This document shows positions 1 through 7,300 of a stretch of DNA of 45,660 bases, one piece after another. The position numbers and the translations under genes are program-made. The notes under the pieces were generated by a model. It did no database searches. It saw nothing but the letters and a program-made list of their open reading frames with translations, and was not told the DNA's origin. The stretch spans positions 1 through 45,660 of the forward strand of contig JASGCQ010000010.1 of NCBI GenBank assembly GCA_030054025.1. The letters are read 5' to 3'. Every line of letters begins with the position of its first letter. The stretch's first letter is position 1. This DNA is from Phycisphaerales bacterium (GTDB lineage: Bacteria; Bacteroidota; Bacteroidia; Chitinophagales; Chitinophagaceae).

Positions 1-685
1 TCGGATAGTCTCATGTAGCAAATATAATACAATTAGGGATAATTGCGGATGGTCAGTTTTCCCATCATTATATTTTCCTGTTAAACGGGCATGATCAACA
101 TCTTCAGCATATTTAGGATTTCGTTTCTTGTATTCAGTTCGCGCTTTCGAAATTGCTGCAATATCTAAATCTTCTATCATCGCTTCAGGAATAATTACGG
201 CAGTCCAATCTTCGGAACTTTTAGTTTCATTGATAATGGCATCTATTCTTGATTGCTTTGCCTCCAATAAACTATCACCAATACGTTGCCAACATTTTTT
301 ATGTGCATATACAGGAAGGCGAAATTGATGACGAGGAATATGAAAAAACCCACACTGTTTTAAAGGTGTCTGTTGTTATAAATTCTTCAACCTCAAAACC
401 CTCACTATTTAAGTTTGTGCAGCTGTTTACAATTTTGAGCTTTATACTTTCTGTATTATAGTTAGAAAAATCTTGAACACCGATTATATTAAACGTTCTA
501 TCTTTAATTCCAATGATTAAATGACCGCCTTTCATATTGGCAATGGCAGAGACATAAGAGATAATGTCATCTCCTTCGTGTGAAGAAACACAATGTTTCA
601 GACTTTTGTATTCCTTCCACTCACACTTTTCATTCTCCTTTGGAAAAGTGTTTTGAAGATATTTCTTTAATTCTATTTCAGTCAT
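1..685 (-). pseudogene. AlbA_2/Schlafen-type ATP-binding domain protein, frameshifted and cut by the window edge
   Basis: The reading frame starts at 685 (ATG on the minus strand) and is open to 299. Its N-terminal half has the layout of the Schlafen AlbA_2 domain: a CEWKEY segment, then ANMKGGHLIIGIKD, which is the conserved Gly-rich core of this family. The frame derails after VWVF into a Ser-rich nonsense tail. Dropping one base from the A6 run at 343-348 (T6 on the coding strand) restores a continuous product, VFHIPRHQFRLPVYAHK, followed by WQRIGDSL and then ISKARTEYKKRNP, all typical of AlbA_2 proteins. That second frame stays open to base 1, so the gene continues outside the window. It lies 54 bp downstream of polA on the same strand. 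Family members are putative transcriptional regulators or helicase-associated proteins; the role here is unknown. The frameshift could be decay or a homopolymer sequencing error. Confidence 0.75.
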
Positions 686-739
686 TGTAATAATCGTTTT
701 GGTTGTTGTTTACCAAGGGTTTTCATTTTTCCCGTTACA

Positions 740-3586
740 TTAATGCGCCTCCAGCCAATTATCACCTACGCCACTTTCGGCTTTGATGGGTACCCCATTG
801 GGTAGCACCATCGCATTTTCCATTTCGCGGATGATGATAGGGCGAACGATGTCAATTTCATTACGCGGCACATCAAACACCAATTCGTCATGCACTTGCA
901 AAATCATTTTGGTTTGAAGTCCTTCTTTTTTAATCGCTTTGTGCACGGCTATCATCGCCAGTTTTATCATATCGGCAGCAGTGCCTTGTATGGGCATATT
1001 GATGGCGTTGCGCTCAGCATAGCCACGCACCACTTGGTTGCCACTGTGGATGTCGGGTAGCCAGCGCTTGCGCCCGGCAATGGTTTGTACATAGCCATGG
1101 TCTTGGGCAAAAGCTATCGTAGCACTCATGTATTTTTTAATCCCTTCGAAACGCTCGAAATAACTATCAATAATGCTTTTGGCTTCGGTACGTGAGATGC
1201 CCAAATTCTCTGCTAATCCAAATGCCGACTGACCATAGATAATTCCGAAGTTCACAGCTTTGGCATTGCGACGTTGGGTTTTGTCCACTTCGCTTTCGGA
1301 TATACCATATACAGTAGCGGCGGTAGCCGTGTGAATGTCTTTATCGTCTTTAAAGGCTTGTATCATGCGTTCATCGCCACTGATGGCAGCTACAATGCGC
1401 AATTCTATTTGCGAATAGTCTGCCGAAATCAACACATGATGTTCGTCGCGAGGAATAAAGGCTTTGCGAATTTCTCTACCCCTATCGGTGCGGATAGGGA
1501 TGTTTTGTAGGTTGGGATTATTGCTGCTCAAGCGACCGGTAACGGCAACGGCTTGGTTGAAGGAAGTGTGCACACGTCTTGTTTTAGGATTCACGAGCAG
1601 AGGCAAAGAATCAACATAGGTGCTTTTCAGTTTGCTCAATTCGCGGAAGACTAAAATATCGTCCACGATTTTGTGCTTGCTGCGTAGTTTTTCCAAAATG
1701 TCTTCGCCCGTAGCATATTGACCTGTCTTGGTTTTTTTGGCTTTCGGGTCGAGCTTCATGTGGTCGAAGAGTATTTCGCCCAACTGCTTGGGCGATGCCA
1801 AATTGAAACGTACTTCGGCTTGGGCATACACGCTTTCTTCGGCAGTAGCAATATCTTTTTGGAGTTCTTGCGAGTAGCTTTTCAAAAAGCCCTCGTCTAT
1901 ACGGATGCCCTCATACTCTACATCGGTGAGTACGGGTACTAATGGGTTTTCGATGCTTCGGAAAACAGTTGCTACTTCTTTTTCTTGCAGTAAGGGGTCG
2001 AAGGAAGATTTTAGTTGCAAGGTTACATCGGCATCTTCGGCAGCATATTCTTTTACAGCTTCCACATCGGCATCACGCATATTGCCTTGTTCTTTTCCTT
2101 TTTTGCCAATGAGCGTTTCGATAGATACGGGTTCGTAGTTGAGGTATTTGCTACTCAGTACGTCCATATTGTGTTTGCCTTCGGGTTCTATCACATAATG
2201 CGCCAGCATAGTATCGTAGATGCTGCCTTTTAGTTCGAAACCATACCATTTCAAGAGCAGCATATCGTATTTGATATTCTGTCCAATCCATTCACGATTT
2301 TCGTCTTCGAAAATGGGTCGAAATTGTTCGAGGATTGCCAACACAGTTTTGCGCTCTTCGGGCAATGACAGGTAAAATGCTTTTCCTTTTTCCCAAGCAA
2401 AACTCATCCCTACCAATTCGGCAAGGTTGGCATCAATATGGGTACTTTCGCTATCGAAGCAAATAGACTTTTGTACCGATAAGTCTTTGATAAAGGCATC
2501 GAGATTTTCGGCAGAGAGCAAAATATAGTCGTGTGGCGTATTGCCGATATTGTTGATGCTTTGGGGCAAAAGGTCGAAGAGCATTTGCTGTACATTGCTG
2601 CTTTCGCTTGCGGGCATTGCCTTGGGAGATGGAGCAGGCTTTGTTTTTACTGCATTGCCAAAAAGGTCGGTACCCGCAGGTGCAGCGTTTGATGGAGTGG
2701 CGCTCGCTGCGCTCGCGCCCAAGAGCCTTGTTGCCATTGTCTTAAATTCCAATTCGGCAAATACTTCGCTGAGTGCCTCTTTATTCCATTCTTCTACTTT
2801 GAAATCGCCTTCATGAAAAGCGACAGGAACATTGGTAATAATGGTTGCCAAACGTTTGGACATGATGGCACTTTCTTTTCCGGCACGCACCTTTTCGCCG
2901 AGTGCACCTTTGATTTCATGGGCGTGTTCCAACACATTTTCGAGGGTATCGTATTCTGCCAAGAGTTTGGCGGCAGTTTTTTCGCCTACCCCTTTGATGC
3001 CGGGGATATTATCACTCGCATCGCCCATCAGCCCCAGTAAATCAATCACTTGATCTACACGCTTGATGTCCCATTTTTCGCAAATTTGTTGCGGACCTAG
3101 CACCTGCGGACCTAGCCCAAAAGCGGCGGGTTTGTACATGAATACATTGTTGCGCACGAGTTGCCCATAATCTTTGTCGGGCGTCACCATATACACGGTA
3201 TAGCCTAGGTCGGCGGCTTCCCAAGCCAATGTGCCAATCAAATCATCTGCTTCGTAGCCGTCTAGCTCCATACAGGGCAAGTTGAAGCCCTTGATGATGC
3301 GTTTGATGTCGGGGATGGAGAGGATGAGGTCGTCGGGAGCGGCTTCGCGATTGGCTTTATAATCGCTAAAATCGTCGTGGCGTACAGTGGCTGCTTTGGT
3401 ATCGAATACCACTGCCAAATGCGTTGGCTTTTCTTTGGTGAGTAATTCTACCAAGGTATTGGTAAATCCAAATTGAGCATTGGTGTTTTTGCCATTGGAG
3501 GTCACACGCGGGCTACGCGCAAGAGCGAAATAGGCGCGATAGATAAGTGCCATCGCATCCAGCAAAAAGAGTTTTTTTTCGGCCAT
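740..3586 (-). CDS. polA: DNA polymerase I
   Basis: A 948-residue family A DNA polymerase for Okazaki-fragment maturation and repair synthesis. The N-terminal 5'-3' exonuclease (about 1-290) carries LDGYEADDLIGTLA and the helix-hairpin-helix segment GIKGVGEKTAAKLL. An Ala/Pro-rich linker (about 295-340) follows. The 3'-5' exonuclease domain (about 350-540) keeps its acidic residues: DSES near 377, NIKYD, and YAAEDAD, so proofreading is probably active. The polymerase domain has motif A (ADYSQIELR, near 720), motif B (RRNAKAVNFGIIYGQ, near 780) and motif C (VHDELVF, near 899). Length matches the usual 930-950 residues. The ATG at 3586 directly precedes the conserved LFLLDAMALIYRAYFA start. A perfect TANNTTTG element ends only 5 nt upstream, suggesting an almost leaderless mRNA. 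The gene is intact. Confidence 0.98.
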   Translation of the reverse strand: MAEKKLFLLDAMALIYRAYFALARSPRVTSNGKNTNAQFGFTNTLVELLTKEKPTHLAVVFDTKAATVRHDDFSDYKANREAAPDDLILSIPDIKRIIKGFNLPCMELDGYEADDLIGTLAWEAADLGYTVYMVTPDKDYGQLVRNNVFMYKPAAFGLGPQVLGPQQICEKWDIKRVDQVIDLLGLMGDASDNIPGIKGVGEKTAAKLLAEYDTLENVLEHAHEIKGALGEKVRAGKESAIMSKRLATIITNVPVAFHEGDFKVEEWNKEALSEVFAELEFKTMATRLLGASAASATPSNAAPAGTDLFGNAVKTKPAPSPKAMPASESSNVQQMLFDLLPQSINNIGNTPHDYILLSAENLDAFIKDLSVQKSICFDSESTHIDANLAELVGMSFAWEKGKAFYLSLPEERKTVLAILEQFRPIFEDENREWIGQNIKYDMLLLKWYGFELKGSIYDTMLAHYVIEPEGKHNMDVLSSKYLNYEPVSIETLIGKKGKEQGNMRDADVEAVKEYAAEDADVTLQLKSSFDPLLQEKEVATVFRSIENPLVPVLTDVEYEGIRIDEGFLKSYSQELQKDIATAEESVYAQAEVRFNLASPKQLGEILFDHMKLDPKAKKTKTGQYATGEDILEKLRSKHKIVDDILVFRELSKLKSTYVDSLPLLVNPKTRRVHTSFNQAVAVTGRLSSNNPNLQNIPIRTDRGREIRKAFIPRDEHHVLISADYSQIELRIVAAISGDERMIQAFKDDKDIHTATAATVYGISESEVDKTQRRNAKAVNFGIIYGQSAFGLAENLGISRTEAKSIIDSYFERFEGIKKYMSATIAFAQDHGYVQTIAGRKRWLPDIHSGNQVVRGYAERNAINMPIQGTAADMIKLAMIAVHKAIKKEGLQTKMILQVHDELVFDVPRNEIDIVRPIIIREMENAMVLPNGVPIKAESGVGDNWLEAH

Positions 3587-3591
3587 AGGGG

Positions 3592-3599
3592 CAAAGGTA
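3592..3599 (-). promoter_or_regulatory. Putative Bacteroidota -7 element of polA
   Basis: On the minus strand this reads TACCTTTG, an exact match to the Bacteroidota -7 consensus TANNTTTG. It ends 5 nt before the polA ATG, so transcription would begin at or very near the start codon. No convincing -33 TTTG is present at 17-23 nt; a TTG lies only 14 nt upstream. Confidence 0.45.
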
Positions 3600-3793
3600 A
3601 TTAGTCAATTCGGCAATTGGTTAATTTGACAATTATGATTGAGCGATCTATCATTTTATTGATACTATTACTTTGCCCTTTGTTGTAAGAATCGTGTGCT
3701 AGTTTTTATAAACTTGCGATAAAGAGTTAATCAAACCCAAAAATGATTTGCAAATTGATTATCTAACTTATATTTGGTTATAAAAAGCAACAC

Positions 3794-4024
3794 ATGAAAA
3801 CAAAAATTGTAAAACTGTTAAGGTTGGTATTGAATACCTGCAATTCGTTTTTCAAATTTGTGTTTCCTTCTGACTCACAATTATTGAGTGATGAGGCAGT
3901 TGAAATCTTATCTAATCCGAAAGACGTAAAAATCTATAAAAAAGGTTTAGAAGAATTGGACAAAACACAAACCGATGTAACAATTACTTTGTCAAGCGGT
4001 AAAAAAATAACATTGGTTAATTAG
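3794..4024 (+). CDS. Small hypothetical protein, first gene of a two-gene module
   Basis: A 76-residue protein I do not recognise. The N-terminal third is basic and hydrophobic (a KLLRLVLNTCNSFFKFVF stretch), which may be a membrane-associated helix. The C-terminal half is charged and ends in a predicted short beta hairpin, TITLSSGKKITL. The gene is AT-rich and starts at ATG 3794 after an A-rich leader. It ends 5 nt before the next gene, so the two are almost certainly co-transcribed. Nothing in the sequence shows a catalytic motif. Pairing with a membrane protein hints at a small partner or regulator, but that is inference only. Confidence 0.6.
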   Translation: MKTKIVKLLRLVLNTCNSFFKFVFPSDSQLLSDEAVEILSNPKDVKIYKKGLEELDKTQTDVTITLSSGKKITLVN

Positions 4025-4029
4025 TCTCT

Positions 4030-5045
4030 ATGGAAACTAATGTTACTCTCGTTAGTATAGCAATAATAGTATTTCTTTACTTCCCAGGTAATATCTTTAA
4101 ACGGTTCTATTTCAAAGGTCCGTTTTCCCAACAATTTAATATAGGTATTTTTGCTGAAAGGTTTATCACATCTATATTTTGGGGAGGAATCATGCAAATA
4201 ATGTCCCTAATAAAATTTCCAAAAATTTTATAGACATTTCGTATATAAGCCTTAAGCAGCCGATAGCAGACTTCTATTTTAATCTTTGTAATAACAAATT
4301 ACCTGACCTCACGTTTGATAATATTTGTAACATAGGTATTTTCCAAACAGTTACAATTTTTATTTCTGCTGCTATGGGGTATTGTTTGCATACAATAGTT
4401 AGGCTTTTAAAACTTGATGTAGTAATTTCTGCAATTCGGTTTCATAATCATTGGCATTACTATTTAAAAGGTGAAATTGTTGGCAAGTCAAATAATCCTC
4501 AACTCGGAAGAGTGCTGACAACCGAGGTTGATATTTTAATTAACGATGGGAATGGATCAACAAAACTATACTCAGGATTCCTAAAAGATTTTACAATTGC
4601 CAATAAGTCCGGAGACTTAGAAACATTAACTTTGTCAAACACACAAAGATATTCGGAGTCAAGAAAAGACTTTATAGAAGTCAAAGGAGATCTTCTGGTA
4701 ATTCCTTTTAAAAATGTGATAAACTTCAATCTAAGGTTTAATAGAGTTGAGAGGCTACCATTTATAAGCAGATTAAAAGTATATTTTTATCTGTTTTTGT
4801 TCATCTTAGAGGTTGGGGTTATTTTTTACATTCCAATGCAGTTTAGTTCATTGGGAGCCTTTAATGTCGTGTGTTCAATAATACTTTCTTTGTTGGCATC
4901 GTTTTCATTTCTTTTAGCAATATTTTCCGTATTTAATGATGAACAAAAAATCTCTAGAAAAGCGAAAAGGATTATTGCTTTTTTCTTTTTTATTATAGCA
5001 TCTATATTATCAATAGGTTTCTTAGCGATGTTACAATTATTATAG
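4030..5045 (+). pseudogene. Multi-pass membrane protein of unknown function, frameshifted
   Basis: Two overlapping open frames together form one protein of about 338 residues. The first (4030-4233) starts at ATG and gives an N-terminal membrane helix, IAIIVFLYFPGNIFKRFYF, and a segment ending SLIKFPKIL. The second frame runs on to 5045 but lacks an ATG near its 5' end; its first in-frame start would be a TTG at 4179. One extra A in the A5 run at 4221-4225 would join them as KFPKNFIDISYIS. The joined protein has helices at the N-terminus and near IFQTVTIFISAAMGY, a cytosolic central domain with YSGFLKDFTI and DLLVIPFKNV, and two or three C-terminal helices. The arrangement vaguely recalls DUF6338 proteins, but I cannot assign it. 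It follows the 76-residue gene by 5 nt. Confidence 0.65.
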
Positions 5046-5173
5046 GTTAGCCATACGTATTAGTTAATATATATTTGAATGTAGAATAGCAAGAATTTTT
5101 AAAGGGAGTGGCAATTTAAATAACACTCTTCTGAAAAATAATTCTCCCCTACCTTCACCCAAAATTCCCCTTC

Positions 5174-5410
5174 ATGCTCAGCAACAACGATATTCTTAAA
5201 AAGCTACGCGTAGCCCTTTCGCTCAAAAATGATGATATTATCGAGATATTGGCTTTGGTGGATTTTGAAATATCCAAAGGTGCTTTGGGCGATTTGTTTC
5301 GTAATGAAGACCATCCTAACTATAAACCTGCGGGAGACCAAGTGCTGCGCAATTTTTTGAATGGACTCATCATCTATAAGCGAGGTGATAAACCTGAAAA
5401 AGTAGAGTAG
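5174..5410 (+). CDS. DUF1456 (YehS-like) protein, single-repeat form
   Basis: A 78-residue protein matching one DUF1456 repeat: NNDILKKLRVALSL, DDIIEILALVDFEIS, LGDLFRNEDHPNYKPAGDQVLRNFLNGL. Members such as E. coli YehS normally have two repeats in about 150 residues; this one has only one, so it may work as a dimer or be a truncated form. The function of the family is unknown. A strong terminator begins about 20 bp after the stop codon. The gene stands alone between the membrane module and a convergent outer-membrane protein gene. Confidence 0.8.
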   Translation: MLSNNDILKKLRVALSLKNDDIIEILALVDFEISKGALGDLFRNEDHPNYKPAGDQVLRNFLNGLIIYKRGDKPEKVE

Positions 5411-5423
5411 TATATACCGAATA

Positions 5424-5461
5424 ACAAAAAAGCGACAAATTTATAAATTTGTCGCTTTTTT
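5424..5461 (+). terminator. Bidirectional intrinsic terminator
   Basis: A perfect inverted repeat at 5432-5455 (GCGACAAATTT paired with AAATTTGTCGC) is flanked by an A6 run on the left and a T run on the right. It can terminate both the DUF1456 gene (plus) and the convergent outer-membrane protein gene (minus) that ends at 5480. Confidence 0.88.
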
Positions 5462-5479
5462 GTCGTCTTATAAAATGAT

Positions 5480-6190
5480 TTATAAACCGATAAGGCAGAT
5501 GCCTACCGAGACAGGTACAACTTGAGGCCCGGCAGCATCTTTGAATACAGGGGTAAGGCTATAGCTGGCAAAGAGGCTGAAGTTACCGTATCCGATACGG
5601 AAGGTAGGCGCAAAATCCCATTGTTGGACAAAACGCTTCGCCACTACCTTTTCATTAAACTTGGTGCCGCCACTACCAATAATGCCTTTGGTATGCGAGC
5701 TCAAACTAAGCCCAACTGTAGCGCCAATGGCAGCTTTGAACCCACGATTGCGGTTTTTGTTGTTCCCAAAAAAGCGAAGCTCCAAAGGCATCTCCAAACG
5801 GGTGGTCGTAAATTTGTATCTTTTGTAAGTACTGCTGTTGGCAAACAATACTTGACTACCTGTATCTTTAAAATTCATGACCTGTCCATCCAAAAAGACA
5901 TTTTGGGAATTGAAGCCTAAACCTGCTGCAAAGCTAAAATTGGATTTTTTAATCGGGAAATCGTACATGATAGACATAGCAAAACCACGCCCTATTCCCT
6001 TTGTCTTAATACTGTCGGGCTTATTCACCCAAGCACTGGTGGTCAATTTGATCATCACAAAATCGCGCGAAGGCTTCTCTACAGTACTTCTTTTATCAAT
6101 GGTATTATTGTTAGGGGTACTTGTGTTTTGAGCTTTCGCAGCTACACCAATACTCATCAATAGTGCCACAAGGGCAAAACGGTTTCTCAT
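5480..6190 (-). CDS. Outer-membrane beta-barrel (porin-like) protein
   Basis: A 236-residue secreted protein. The N-terminus is a clear signal peptide, MRNRFALVALLMSIGVAAKAQ, with cleavage expected after AKAQ. The mature part alternates hydrophobic and polar residues in short strands ending in aromatic residues (GLGFNSQNVFLDG, YKFTTTRLEMPLELRFFG, FAPTFRIGYGNFSLFASYSLTP), as in PorT-like or OmpA-like beta barrels of Bacteroidota. It ends VSVGICLIGL rather than the usual terminal aromatic. The cargo or function cannot be told. It converges with the DUF1456 gene at the shared terminator, and a -7 element lies 16 nt upstream of its ATG. Confidence 0.8.
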   Translation of the reverse strand: MRNRFALVALLMSIGVAAKAQNTSTPNNNTIDKRSTVEKPSRDFVMIKLTTSAWVNKPDSIKTKGIGRGFAMSIMYDFPIKKSNFSFAAGLGFNSQNVFLDGQVMNFKDTGSQVLFANSSTYKRYKFTTTRLEMPLELRFFGNNKNRNRGFKAAIGATVGLSLSSHTKGIIGSGGTKFNEKVVAKRFVQQWDFAPTFRIGYGNFSLFASYSLTPVFKDAAGPQVVPVSVGICLIGL

Positions 6191-6206
6191 AATTCAACTT
6201 GTATTG

Positions 6207-6214
6207 CAAAGATA
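6207..6214 (-). promoter_or_regulatory. Putative -7 element of the outer-membrane protein gene
   Basis: Reads TATCTTTG on the minus strand, an exact TANNTTTG match, 16 nt before the ATG at 6190. No clear TTTG lies at the expected -33 distance, so only half of the consensus is supported. Confidence 0.4.
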
Positions 6215-6323
6215 GCAGCTATACTCAGAATAAAAGTTAAAAAAAGCCTTCAAATGTATATTCTTAAAAAAACAGCACGAATGGGCTTAACCCTTTTCTA
6301 AAACCGATTGTCATAAAAAAACG

Positions 6324-6489
6324 ATGAAAAAAAAATCATTTTTTTCTTTCGCTCTTGCTGGTGACGCTTAGTATAGCATTTCGCTCTTGTTATATTGGTT
6401 TTTATCAGCCCTATCCGAGATATGGTTATGGCGGTGGGGTTCATTATGGAGGTCACGCTCACTATGGGATACCGAGGGGTCGTAGATAA
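6324..6489 (+). pseudogene. Gly/Tyr/His-rich small secreted peptide gene, frameshifted in an A9 run
   Basis: The ATG at 6324 is followed by nine A residues (6327-6335), and its frame stops after 15 codons. With eight A residues the frame would encode a peptide of about 54 residues: MKKNHFFLSLLLVTLSIAF, a hydrophobic signal-like segment, then RSCYIGFYQPYPRYGYGGG and a His/Gly-rich tail ending GIPRGRR before the TAA at 6487. The downstream frame has no start codon of its own, because an in-frame TGA overlaps the ATG. Small Gly/Tyr-rich exported peptides of this kind are common in Bacteroidota but not functionally defined. A strong terminator follows about 20 bp later, so this was or is a real transcription unit. 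The A9 run could be a sequencing error, a null mutation or a phase-variable tract. Confidence 0.6.
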
Positions 6490-6510
6490 AATAGTATTTA
6501 GAAAAAGTGT

Positions 6511-6546
6511 AAAAGGCAATGAATGACTTTTCATTGCCTTTTTTGG
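6511..6546 (+). terminator. Intrinsic terminator
   Basis: The hairpin pairs AAAAGGCAATGA (from 6511) with TCATTGCCTTTT (6531-6542) around a short loop, followed by more T residues. It closes the small peptide gene upstream. Confidence 0.85.
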
Positions 6547-6607
6547 CTTCGGACTGGTATTTAGGCGAAAGAAACGAATTGTAGTATTCTTTTTCGAAAA
6601 AAGCCCT

Positions 6608-6615
6608 TACATTTG
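6608..6615 (+). promoter_or_regulatory. Putative -7 element of the tRNA-His gene
   Basis: TACATTTG is an exact TANNTTTG match lying 14 nt before the first base of the tRNA. The expected transcription start would fall a few bases upstream of the mature 5' end. The -33 element is not obvious; the nearest TTG is 26 nt upstream. Confidence 0.5.
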
Positions 6616-6629
6616 CTGCCCAAAGAAAT

Positions 6630-6704
6630 GGAGGTAGTAGCTCAGTTGGTTAGAGCGCCAGTTTGTGGCACTGGAGGTCGTGGGTTCGAGACCCATTTAT
6701 CTCC
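6630..6704 (+). tRNA. tRNA-His (anticodon GTG)
   Basis: The cloverleaf folds fully: acceptor strand GAGGTAG (6631-6637) pairs with TTATCTC (6697-6703) using two G-T pairs; D stem GCTC/GAGC; anticodon stem CCAGT/ACTGG with loop TTGTGGC, giving anticodon GTG; T stem GTGGG/CCCAT with loop TTCGAGA. The base before the acceptor is an encoded G (6630) opposite C73 (6704), the G-1:C73 identity pair special to tRNA-His. CCA is not encoded. A terminator follows 12 bp later, so this is a single-tRNA transcript. Confidence 0.97.
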
Positions 6705-6716
6705 CTCATTTTTCTC

Positions 6717-6751
6717 AAAATAACTCCTACCTTTTAGGAGTTATTTTTTTT
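6717..6751 (+). terminator. Intrinsic terminator after tRNA-His
   Basis: AAAATAACTCCTA pairs with TAGGAGTTATTTT around a short loop and is followed by a run of T residues. Confidence 0.9.
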
Positions 6752-6773
6752 GCCCATTGCTGTATGTTTTGCT

Positions 6774-6805
6774 TTTGATAATATAGAATGGCTTTATTAC
6801 CTTTG
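6774..6805 (+). promoter_or_regulatory. Bacteroidota-type promoter of the DUF3127 gene
   Basis: TTTG at 6774-6777 and TACCTTTG at 6798-6805 are separated by 20 nt. This fits the Bacteroidota sigma-factor consensus (TTTG at -33, TANNTTTG at -7, spacer 17-23). The start codon is at 6854, giving a 5' leader of about 40 nt. It is the best complete promoter in the window. Confidence 0.65.
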
Positions 6806-6853
6806 GCAGTGCAATAAAAATTCATTTTTTTAAACAATTTAATATCAAATAAA

Positions 6854-7276
6854 ATGGCTTTAGAAGTAATCGGAAAGTTAATCGAGAAAAACCCAACAAT
6901 GCAAGTATCTGAGCGTTTCAAAAAACGTGAGTTCGTATTAGATATTACAGAAGAGGTAAATGGAAATGCGTACCCTAATTTTGCAAAATTGCAGGCGGTT
7001 CAAAACCGTTGCGAGTTGTTGGATAATTTTAGCGAAGGCGATATGTTGAAGGTGAGCTTTAACATCCGCGGAAGCAAATGGGAAAAGGATGGTAAGGTAA
7101 ATTATATCACTAACCTCGACGCATGGCGCATAGAGCGTGCCAATGCAGGCGATAACAATGCATACCAAGCATCAGCCCCACAGCCGCAACAACAACAACA
7201 ACAATACCAAGCAGCACCTGCCAACAACAATTTTAATGCAGCAAGTACGTCTGCGGCAGATGACTTGCCTTTTTAA
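6854..7276 (+). CDS. DUF3127 protein with an SSB-like C-terminal tail
   Basis: A 140-residue protein. The first 95 residues match DUF3127 (ALEVIGKL start, RFKKREFVLDI, FAKLQAVQNRCELLD, VSFNIRGSKWEKDGKVNYITNLDAW). The short beta-strand pattern resembles an OB fold. A low-complexity Gln/Ala/Asn linker with a run of seven Gln follows, and the protein ends in DDLPF. That layout (small OB-like domain, flexible Q-rich linker, acidic tail ending PF) is the architecture of single-stranded DNA-binding proteins, whose tail docks replication and repair enzymes. I infer a nucleic-acid-binding role; the family is formally uncharacterised. It has its own promoter, and the next gene begins 24 bp downstream. 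Confidence 0.88.
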   Translation: MALEVIGKLIEKNPTMQVSERFKKREFVLDITEEVNGNAYPNFAKLQAVQNRCELLDNFSEGDMLKVSFNIRGSKWEKDGKVNYITNLDAWRIERANAGDNNAYQASAPQPQQQQQQYQAAPANNNFNAASTSAADDLPF

Positions 7277-7300
7277 ACAATTGTTTTTTATAACTCAATC

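Noticed and set aside
7187..7204. CAA trinucleotide run as a possible microsatellite
   Set aside because: It simply encodes the Gln linker of the DUF3127 protein, mixed with other codons nearby.
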